10,713 nucleotides of DNA. Origin: Patescibacteria group bacterium (GTDB lineage: Bacteria; Patescibacteriota; Patescibacteriia; Patescibacteriales; VMTK01). The notes under the pieces were generated by a model. That model made no database searches. It saw only the letters and a list, made by a program, of their open reading frames with translations, and was not told where the DNA came from. This document shows positions 6,017 through 10,713 of the stretch, one piece after another (within the stretch, counting starts at the first letter, position 1; each line of letters starts with the position of its first letter). Location of the stretch: contig JAHIME010000085.1 in NCBI GenBank assembly GCA_018896595.1, positions 1-10,713 on the forward strand, given 5' to 3'. Position numbers and translations under genes: made by a program.

Positions 6017-6110
6017 TTTCTACCGGCCTTTAGGCCGGGTTCGGGATGCTTCAGCATTTCGTTTGTAAGAGGCTAAAGCCTCACGAACCCGAGCTGAAGC
6101 TCGGTAGAAA
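6017..6110. repeat. REPIN-like inverted repeat with four hairpins in the alaS leader
   Basis: The two halves (6017-about 6060 and the reverse complement of 6110-about 6067) share one plan: TTTCTACCG, a short hairpin with a TTTA/TTCA loop, CGGGTTCG, then a second short hairpin. Outer arms 6017-6025 / 6102-6110 pair over 9 bp; inner arms 6036-6043 / 6084-6091 pair over 8 bp. Small hairpins: GGCC-TTTA-GGCC (6025-6036), ATGC-TTCA-GCAT (6046-6057), GAGGC-TAAA-GCCTC (6069-6082), GAGCT-GA-AGCTC (6091-6102). Two inverted REP units suggest an element moved by a REP-associated tyrosine transposase; no such gene is in the window. As RNA it could fold into a branched, tRNA-like shape. Confidence 0.78.
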
Positions 6111-6120
6111 ATCAAAATAT

Positions 6121-8070
6121 ATGACTTCAAACGAATTACGGCAAAAATACTTGGATTTTTTCAAGGATCGAGGGCACGCGATTATTCCAAGCGCTTCTTT
6201 AATTCCGGAAAACGACCCATCTCTGCTTTTCACAAATTCGGGAATGTCGCCTTTGGCGCCGTATTTGCTCGGCGAAAAGCATCCCGAGGGCGCGCGATTA
6301 GCCAACAGCCAGAAATGTTTCCGCGCCGAAGACATAGACGAGGTGGGAGACAACAGGCATAACACTTTTTTTGAAATGCTCGGCAACTGGTCGTTCGGCG
6401 ATTATTACAAGCGCGAACAGCTTAATTGGTGGTTTGAATTTCTGATTGATGTTTTAAAAATAGACCCCAAGCGGCTTTACCAGACCGTTTATTTAGGAAG
6501 CGATTCAATCGCCAAAGACGAAGAATCAATTGAAATTTTAAAAGAGATATATAAAAAATACGGAATGGACGCGCAAGAAGGGCCGGAAACGGCGGGTGAA
6601 GGAAAATACGGGCCGGGCGTTGAAATTGATTTTAAAAAAAACAGGATTTTCGCTTACCGCGACAAGAATTGGTGGCAGAGAGGCGACGTTGTCGGCGAAT
6701 TGGGCGGCCCTGATTCGGAAACCTTTTACGACACCGGTAAAAAGCATAGCCGGAAATACGGCGAACATTGCCATCTTAATTGCGATTGCGGCAGGTTTAT
6801 TGAAATCGGCAACTCGGTATTTATGCAGTATGTAAGGACGGAAACCGGCTGGCCCCGCCGGCTGGAACGGGGCTGGCAGGAATTGAAAAATAAAAACGTT
6901 GATTTCGGCGGGGGATTGGAAAGAATTATTATGGCGGCGCAAGGCAAGAATAATATTTTTGAAACGGATTTGTTCGCCAATTTAATAAATAAAATAGAAC
7001 GGCTGTCCGGCAAAAAGTACGCGGACAATATGCCGGCCTTTGAAGTAATCGCCGACCATCTTAAAGCCGCGTCTTTTATCATGGGCGGCGACAAAGGCCT
7101 GCCCGGCCAGGGAATCGCGCCGTCCAACACCGACCAGGGCTATATCGTCCGCCGCCTTATCCGCCGCGCCATCCGCTACGGCAAGCAAATCGGCATTGAA
7201 AGCAAGCCGGATGAAACATGGACGAAAGAAATCGCCAAAATCGTGGCGCATGATTACGCGGATACCTATCCGGAATTGCGGAGAAATGTGGATTTTATAA
7301 TTGAGGAGTTAAAAAAAGAAGAAACGAAATTCGCGCACACGCTGGAAAGAGGACTAAAAGAATTTGAAAAATTAGAAGAAAGGCGACAGGTAGAGCCCCC
7401 CTTCGCAAGGGGGGTTAGGGGGGATTATAGTATCAGCGGAGCGGCGGCGTTTGATTTATACCAAACTTATGGTTTTCCCATAGAAATGACCAAAGAACTG
7501 GCAAAAGAGAAAGGTTTAGAAGTTGATGAAGCCGGTTTTAACGAAGAACTTAAAAAGCATCAGGAACTTTCCCGCACGGCTTCGGCCGGGAAATTCAAAG
7601 GCGGTTTGGCTGACGCGAGCGAGGAAACAACGAAACTGCACACGGCCGCTCATCTTCTCTTGGCGGCATTGCGCCAAGTCTTGGGCGATCACGTAATTCA
7701 AAAAGGCAGCAACATCACGGCCGAGCGCCTGCGCTTTGATTTTTCCCATCCGGAAAAGATGACTGACAAACAAAAACAAGAAGTTGAAAAATTAGTAAAC
7801 GAGGCGATAGAAAAAAACTTGCCCGTAACCTGCGAAGAAATGCCTTTGGAAGAAGCGAAAAAGCGCGGCGCTATGGGCGTTTTTGAATCAAGATACGGAG
7901 AACGCGTTAAAGTCTATTTTATCAAATCCGCCCAAGGCGGACGCGCTTTCAGCGCGGAAATTTGCGGCGGCCCGCATGTGGAAAATACCAACGGATTGGG
8001 GCATTTTAAAATAATAAAAGAAGAAAGTTCGTCGGCCGGGGTAAGAAGGATTAAAGCGGCATTGGAGTAA
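6121..8070 (+). CDS. alaS: Alanyl-tRNA synthetase, C-terminally short form
   Basis: Class II synthetase that charges tRNA-Ala and edits Ser/Gly mischarging. Of 649 aa, the N-terminal catalytic core includes RHNTFFEMLGNWSFGD (motif 2, residues 79-94) and GGGLERI (motif 3, 263-269). The editing (SAD) domain has its zinc ligands HTAAH (His507, His511) and CGGPH (Cys615, His619). The protein stops about 30 residues later, whereas typical bacterial enzymes are about 870 aa: the DHHA1 oligomerisation/C-Ala region is absent, and the sequence after the stop is plain A/T-rich DNA, so this is not a recent frameshift. The ATG at 6121 is preferred over the in-frame ATG at 6046, which lies inside the REPIN-like element and would add 25 unconserved residues. 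Two low-complexity inserts coincide with DNA repeats: residues about 243-252 and 423-435. No Shine-Dalgarno motif precedes the start. Confidence 0.95.
   Translation: MTSNELRQKYLDFFKDRGHAIIPSASLIPENDPSLLFTNSGMSPLAPYLLGEKHPEGARLANSQKCFRAEDIDEVGDNRHNTFFEMLGNWSFGDYYKREQLNWWFEFLIDVLKIDPKRLYQTVYLGSDSIAKDEESIEILKEIYKKYGMDAQEGPETAGEGKYGPGVEIDFKKNRIFAYRDKNWWQRGDVVGELGGPDSETFYDTGKKHSRKYGEHCHLNCDCGRFIEIGNSVFMQYVRTETGWPRRLERGWQELKNKNVDFGGGLERIIMAAQGKNNIFETDLFANLINKIERLSGKKYADNMPAFEVIADHLKAASFIMGGDKGLPGQGIAPSNTDQGYIVRRLIRRAIRYGKQIGIESKPDETWTKEIAKIVAHDYADTYPELRRNVDFIIEELKKEETKFAHTLERGLKEFEKLEERRQVEPPFARGVRGDYSISGAAAFDLYQTYGFPIEMTKELAKEKGLEVDEAGFNEELKKHQELSRTASAGKFKGGLADASEETTKLHTAAHLLLAALRQVLGDHVIQKGSNITAERLRFDFSHPEKMTDKQKQEVEKLVNEAIEKNLPVTCEEMPLEEAKKRGAMGVFESRYGERVKVYFIKSAQGGRAFSAEICGGPHVENTNGLGHFKIIKEESSSAGVRRIKAALE
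6847..6876 (+). repeat. Possible hairpin insert in alaS with three GGCTGG copies
   Basis: GGCTGG occurs at 6847, 6860 and 6871, and GCCCCG (6852-6857) pairs with CGGGGC (6868-6873). It encodes the Trp/Arg-rich stretch GWPRRLERGW just before motif 3, where other AlaRS have a short variable loop. It is more GC-rich than its surroundings. An insert is likely but not certain. Confidence 0.45.
7396..7426 (+). repeat. Dispersed hairpin repeat in frame in alaS (family A)
   Basis: CCCCCCTT (7396-7403) pairs with AAGGGGGG (7407-7414) around CGC, followed by TTAGGGGGGATT. It encodes EPPFARGVRGD (residues 425-435) between the catalytic and editing parts. It has the same hairpin-plus-TTAGGG tail plan as 5027-5090 and 9044-9133. 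Confidence 0.8.
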
Positions 8071-8126
8071 TATTAAATAAAATATACGTAATATCGCCTG
8101 CTACGAATATTTTTAATAAATTTCTC

Positions 8127-8155
8127 TTGACATAATAATAATTAACGTATATAAT
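8127..8155 (+). promoter_or_regulatory. Perfect-consensus promoter of the infA-rpoA operon
   Basis: TTGACA (8127-8132), 17-bp spacer, TATAAT (8150-8155): a full match to the sigma70 consensus. The predicted start near 8162 gives a leader of about 88 nt before the infA ATG. This suits a highly expressed ribosomal operon. Confidence 0.85.
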
Positions 8156-8197
8156 TATTTTACACAATATTAAGTCAATATTCTATTAAATTAATTT

Positions 8198-8245
8198 ACC
8201 AAAATCTTTGGTAATGTTTTAATTATTGCCAAAGATTTTATTGGT
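8198..8245 (+). promoter_or_regulatory. Long hairpin in the infA leader
   Basis: AAAATCTTTGGTAAT (8201-8215) pairs with ATTGCCAAAGATTTT (8225-8239) over 15 bp with one G-U and a 9-nt loop; ACC/GGT (8198-8200 / 8243-8245) can extend it. It ends 4-10 nt before the infA ATG, so it could control translation initiation or mRNA stability. There is no long T-run after it, so terminator activity is unlikely. Confidence 0.7.
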
Positions 8246-8249
8246 GTTA

Positions 8250-8483
8250 ATGATAAATAATAAAACGATAAGCTCAAAAGATTTCATTGAAATAAACGGC
8301 GAAGTTTTAGAATTAATGCCCGCCGCCACCTTTAGGGTGGTTTTAGAAAGCGGCAATGAAATTTTAGCCCATTTGTCAGGCAAAATGAGGATGAATAAAA
8401 TCAAATTATTGCCCGGCGATCGGGTTAAACTCCAGATAAGCCCGTATGATTTAACTAAGGGCAGAATAACTTACAGACTGTAA
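8250..8483 (+). CDS. infA: Translation initiation factor IF-1
   Basis: Small OB-fold protein that binds the 30S A site and works with IF-2 and IF-3 in initiation. The 77-aa sequence contains IEINGEVLELMPAATFRVVL, then HLSGKMRMNKIKLLPGDRV and PYDLTKGRITYR, matching the whole IF-1 fold at close to the usual 72 aa. The ATG at 8250 is chosen. An in-frame TTG at 8226 would add eight residues, but it lies within the 3' arm of the leader hairpin and adds no conserved sequence. First gene of the operon; rpmJ follows after 8 nt. In many bacteria infA follows secY-adk-map, whereas here it follows alaS behind its own promoter. Confidence 0.95.
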   Translation: MINNKTISSKDFIEINGEVLELMPAATFRVVLESGNEILAHLSGKMRMNKIKLLPGDRVKLQISPYDLTKGRITYRL

Positions 8484-8491
8484 TATTTTTT

Positions 8492-8605
8492 ATGAAAGTT
8501 CGCGCATCCGTGAAAAAAATTTGCAAAGATTGTAAAATAGTCCGGCGTAAAGGCCGGGTATGCGTGATATGCGCCAATCCAAAGCATAAACAAAGACAAG
8601 GATAG
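8492..8605 (+). CDS. rpmJ: 50S ribosomal protein L36 (bL36)
   Basis: 37-aa zinc-ribbon protein of the large subunit, recognisable over its whole length (MKVRASVKKICKDC at the start, NPKHKQRQG at the end). The four expected zinc ligands are present: Cys11, Cys14, Cys27 and His32, so this is the zinc-binding (C+) form. It is eight bases downstream of infA in the usual infA-rpmJ-rpsM order. The start is the only ATG that fits; the upstream sequence is A/T-rich with no Shine-Dalgarno motif. Confidence 0.97.
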   Translation: MKVRASVKKICKDCKIVRRKGRVCVICANPKHKQRQG

Positions 8606-8610
8606 TTTAA

Positions 8611-8631
8611 AATTTCTAATTTCTAATTTCT
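8611..8631 (+). repeat. Three AATTTCT heptamers before rpsM
   Basis: AATTTCT repeated perfectly three times (8611-8617, 8618-8624, 8625-8631), ending 7 nt before the rpsM ATG, so it occupies the position of the ribosome-binding site. It is of the same heptamer type as the arrays inside mnmA. Confidence 0.85.
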
Positions 8632-8638
8632 AAACAAA

Positions 8639-9031
8639 ATGGCGGTAAGAATAGCAGGAGTAACAATTCCGAACGAAAAAAGGGTGGAAATAGCTCTAAC
8701 CTATATTTTTGGCATTGGGCAAAGCAAGGCCAATGATATTTTAAAAATTACCAAAGTTAATCCGGATACAAGGGTAAAAAATTTATCCGAAGAGGATGTT
8801 AACAAATTAAGAGTGGTTATTGAAAAGCAATATAAGGTTGAAGGGGATTTAAAAAGAGAAATAATCGGCAATATAAAACGTTTAAAAGAAATTAACAGCT
8901 ACCGCGGCTCGCGCCATAGCAAAAATTTGCCGGTAAGGGGACAGCGGACCAAGACCAACAGCAGAACTGTCAGGGGCAATGTGAGGCGAACAGCGACGTC
9001 GGGTAAAAAACTGTCGGCGCAAAAAACATAA
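8639..9031 (+). CDS. rpsM: 30S ribosomal protein S13 (uS13)
   Basis: 130 aa; head protein of the small subunit that contacts the 50S subunit (bridges B1a/b) and the P-site tRNA. The N-terminus MAVRIAGVTIPNEKRVEIALT, the helix-two-turn-helix region around YIFGIGQSKANDIL, and the basic tail SYRGSRHSKNLPVRGQRTKTNSRT are all typical, with a slightly long Lys/Arg-rich C-terminus. Third gene of the operon. The start follows directly on a heptamer array rather than a Shine-Dalgarno motif. The downstream gap to rpsK is 166 nt, unusually large for this operon, because of an inverted repeat pair. Confidence 0.97.
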   Translation: MAVRIAGVTIPNEKRVEIALTYIFGIGQSKANDILKITKVNPDTRVKNLSEEDVNKLRVVIEKQYKVEGDLKREIIGNIKRLKEINSYRGSRHSKNLPVRGQRTKTNSRTVRGNVRRTATSGKKLSAQKT

Positions 9032-9043
9032 ACATTGACTATT

Positions 9044-9133
9044 CCCCTCCTCTTGTATAAGAGGAGGGTTAGGGTGGAGTTAAAAAACATCCGTCAACTC
9101 CTCCCTTGCCCTCCTCTAATCTTAGAGGAGGGG
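9044..9133. repeat. Inverted pair of family A hairpin repeats between rpsM and rpsK
   Basis: Left copy, forward: CCCTCCTCTT (9045-9054) / AAGAGGAGGG (9059-9068), then TTAGGGTGGAGTT (9069-9081). Right copy, reversed: AACTCC from 9096, then CCCTCCTCTA (9109-9118) / TAGAGGAGGG (9123-9132). The two GGAGTT/AACTCC ends face each other across 14 nt, so the pair can also fold into one long stem. No T-run follows either hairpin, so they are not ordinary terminators. Possible roles: RNA processing site, attenuation, or a neutral insertion. Confidence 0.88.
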
Positions 9134-9197
9134 ATTCAATAACACCTATCTCTCGTTCCCTTGAATTTATTTAGGATTTAGAGTTTAAATGTAATTT

Positions 9198-9806
9198 ATG
9201 ACTGAAGACAATAAAAGCACAGATAAAATAAAAGAAGAAAAAGCGGACATTGAATCCGCTGATATTGCTATTAGAGAAAAAGAAGATACGCAGCCGGCCC
9301 CTATGGGAGGCTTCCAATCCTCAAGCCCGGCGCTTAATCTTGAAGAGTTGCCGGATGATGTTAAGAAAAAATTGGAGGCGAGGAAAACCGAAAAAACAGG
9401 CAAAGCCGTTGGAAAAGGCAAGGGAAAAATCAAGAAAAGAAAAAAAGCCGTTGAAAAAAGGGTAACCTCCGGCAAAGCTTATATAAAAGCGACATACAAC
9501 AACACCATGGTAACTTTGACTGATTTGAACGGCAATGTAATTTCCTGGGCAAGCGCCGGAATCGCCGGATTCAGAGGGCCTAAAAAATCAACTCCGTACG
9601 CCGCTCAAATAATCACCAGAATCGCGGTGGAAAAAGCCAGGCAGTCCGGCCTTGAAGAAGTGAGCGTTTTTGTCAAAGGAGTAGGCACCGGCAGGGAATC
9701 AGCGGTAAGGGCGCTTAACGCCAACGGCTTAAACGTGATTTCAATCAAGGACATCACGCCGATTCCCCATAACGGCTGCAGGAAAAAGAAACCGAGGCGA
9801 GTATAA
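9198..9806 (+). CDS. rpsK: 30S ribosomal protein S11 (uS11) with long N-terminal extension
   Basis: Platform protein of the small subunit, near the mRNA exit and the E-site codon. The S11 core runs from about residue 75 to the end (SGKAYIKATYNNTMVTLTD, SAGIAGFRGPKKSTPYAAQ, VKGVGTGRESAVRALNA, DITPIPHNGCRKKKPRRV) and is complete. Total length is 202 aa against about 128 in most bacteria. The extra N-terminal 70 or so residues are charged and low-complexity: acidic up to about 57, then Lys-rich, with a short predicted helix NLEELPDDVKKKLEA. The reading frame is continuous into the core, and no nearer in-frame ATG fits the core start (residue 36 is the only other Met). The start at 9198 has no Shine-Dalgarno motif. 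The extension could contact rRNA or a lineage-specific partner; that is speculation. Confidence 0.95.
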   Translation: MTEDNKSTDKIKEEKADIESADIAIREKEDTQPAPMGGFQSSSPALNLEELPDDVKKKLEARKTEKTGKAVGKGKGKIKKRKKAVEKRVTSGKAYIKATYNNTMVTLTDLNGNVISWASAGIAGFRGPKKSTPYAAQIITRIAVEKARQSGLEEVSVFVKGVGTGRESAVRALNANGLNVISIKDITPIPHNGCRKKKPRRV

Positions 9807-9822
9807 CAATAAATTCTAAAAT

Positions 9823-10452
9823 ATGGGAAGAAATTTAAATCCAAAATGCAAACAATGCAGGAGAACGGGTGAAAAATTAATGTTAAAAGGCGACCGTTGC
9901 AGTTCGCCTAAGTGCGCTATGGTTAAAAAAAATTATCCTCCCGGCGCGCACAGAGTCAAGGGAAAGCCGAGACGGACGGAATACAGCCTGCAATTGAATG
10001 AAAAGCAAAAAGCGAAAAAAATCTATAATTTGCTGGAGAAACAATTCAAATTAACTTTTGACAAAGCCAAAAAGCAAAAAGGCGATGCCGGAGAAAATTT
10101 GCTGAAATTACTGGAAAAAAGATTGGACAACGTTGTTTATCGCTTAGGGTTCGCTTCGTCCAGAAGCCAAGCCAGGCATTTGGTTTCCTACGGCCATTTT
10201 ACGGTTAACGGCAAGAAGGTCAACATCCCTTCTTACCAAGTCAAAACCGGAGATATCGTAAAAATTAAAGAATCAAGCAAAAAAAAGAAAATATTCAGCG
10301 TCTTAAGCGAAAAACTTAAAAAAATGGAAATCCAGGGATGGCTGAACCTTGACCGCGAAGAATTAACCGCTAAAGTTCTGCATGATCCGGCCAAAGAAAA
10401 TTTTGAAATGAACATCAACACGCCGATGATAGTGGAATTCTATTCAAGATAA
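9823..10452 (+). CDS. rpsD: 30S ribosomal protein S4 (uS4), zinc-binding form
   Basis: 209 aa, normal length. Primary 16S rRNA-binding protein that nucleates body assembly and, in model bacteria, represses its own operon translationally. The N-terminus MGRNLNPKCKQCRRTGEKL followed by CSSPKC supplies four cysteines (9, 12, 26, 31), the C+ zinc type. The core LLEKRLDNVVYRLGFASSRSQARHLVSYGHFTVNGKKV is the S4 RNA-binding domain. It starts 16 nt after rpsK and precedes rpoA, the standard order. A repeat-rich 111-nt gap follows, before rpoA, where autoregulatory leaders could be sought, but I see no known S4-binding pseudoknot by eye. Confidence 0.97.
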   Translation: MGRNLNPKCKQCRRTGEKLMLKGDRCSSPKCAMVKKNYPPGAHRVKGKPRRTEYSLQLNEKQKAKKIYNLLEKQFKLTFDKAKKQKGDAGENLLKLLEKRLDNVVYRLGFASSRSQARHLVSYGHFTVNGKKVNIPSYQVKTGDIVKIKESSKKKKIFSVLSEKLKKMEIQGWLNLDREELTAKVLHDPAKENFEMNINTPMIVEFYSR

Positions 10453-10454
10453 AA

Positions 10455-10546
10455 TATAATGCAAATCCGCAAATTTATGCAAATACTACAAATATTTTAA
10501 AATGCAAATAATTCGCATAATTCGTATTTGCAGTATTCGCATTATA
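10455..10546. repeat. Imperfect inverted repeat built of GCAAAT/ATTCGC words before rpoA
   Basis: The ends TATAATGCAAAT (10455-10466) and ATTCGCATTATA (10535-10546) are inverted copies with one mismatch. Between them GCAAAT recurs (10461, 10469, 10479, 10504) and is answered by ATTCGC (10511, 10535) and ATTTGC (10526). The piece can fold into a long A/T-rich hairpin covering most of the rpsD-rpoA gap. Probably a small dispersed repeat; a role in translation coupling to rpoA is possible. Confidence 0.65.
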
Positions 10547-10563
10547 TTAACAACATAAAATAT

Positions 10564-10713
10564 ATGGAAAAAATTTCATTGCCTAAAAAAATTGAATTTA
10601 TAAAAGGCAAAGAGCCGAATCAAAAATCGGTAATAATTGAGCCGTGCTATCCCGGCTATGGCTTAACCCTGGGAAACTCTTTGAGGCGCGTTTTGCTTTC
10701 ATCCTTGCCCGGA
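10564..10713 (+). CDS. rpoA: RNA polymerase alpha subunit, 5' end only
   Basis: The first 50 codons are in the window; the gene continues past the end. MEKISLPKKIEFIKG is followed by VIIEPCYPGYGLTLGNSLRRVLLSSLPG, the hallmark of the alpha N-terminal (assembly) domain: the GxTLGNSLRRxLL segment forms the dimer and core contact. Position after rpsD is the conserved order in bacteria, and alpha synthesis is thereby tied to ribosomal protein output. The ATG at 10564 is the only sensible start; the leader is A/T-rich with no Shine-Dalgarno motif. Confidence 0.97.
   Translation, partial: MEKISLPKKIEFIKGKEPNQKSVIIEPCYPGYGLTLGNSLRRVLLSSLPG

Noticed and set aside
8226..8249. TTG start for infA adding eight residues
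   Set aside because: It lies in the 3' arm of a strong leader hairpin, and the extra residues are not part of the IF-1 fold.
9044..9133. Rho-independent terminators between rpsM and rpsK
   Set aside because: Both hairpins lack a following T-run, and the operon continues in conserved order; treated as repeats.

Overview
The window looks like a piece of a Patescibacteria/CPR chromosome, most likely Parcubacteria. This is inferred from compact genes, AT-rich gaps, no Shine-Dalgarno motif at any chosen start, a shortened alanyl-tRNA synthetase, and many small hairpin and heptamer repeats lying between and inside housekeeping genes. No taxonomic search was possible. Every protein gene is on the + strand.

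Layout. 1-672: 3' end of a CAP-domain membrane protein. 702-3341: P-type cation ATPase, with a promoter inside the end of the previous gene that predicts a leaderless mRNA. 3376-4191: SPFH/prohibitin-like membrane protein. 4225-5490: tRNA 2-thiouridylase mnmA, whose reading frame carries three repeat-derived inserts. 5491-6120: a 630-nt gap without a protein gene but full of signals. It holds a bidirectional terminator, a predicted minus-strand structured RNA with its own near-consensus promoter, a 26-bp palindrome, two tandem DnaA-box 9-mers, two promoters facing alaS, and a REPIN-like inverted repeat that forms most of the alaS leader. 6121-8070: alaS, ending right after the editing domain. 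8127-8155: a perfect sigma70-type consensus promoter, then a leader hairpin and the infA-rpmJ-rpsM-rpsK-rpsD-rpoA operon; rpoA runs off the window.

How the genes work together. The right half is the translation/transcription operon: initiation factor IF-1, ribosomal proteins L36, S13, S11 and S4, and RNA polymerase alpha. It is preceded by two tRNA-function genes, mnmA (wobble thiolation) and alaS (charging). The left half encodes envelope and ion-homeostasis functions.

Most unusual content. (1) The minus-strand RNA candidate at 5799-5494 has a 12-bp plus 11-bp closing stem whose first base falls at the predicted transcription start, an internal hairpin, and a 145-nt A/C-rich stretch with a single G. 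I could not match it to any RNA family I know. (2) One dispersed hairpin family (pyrimidine arm, purine arm, then a TTAGGG-like tail) appears in frame in mnmA, in frame in alaS, and as an inverted pair between rpsM and rpsK. (3) A REPIN-like element sits between a strong promoter and the alaS start codon.
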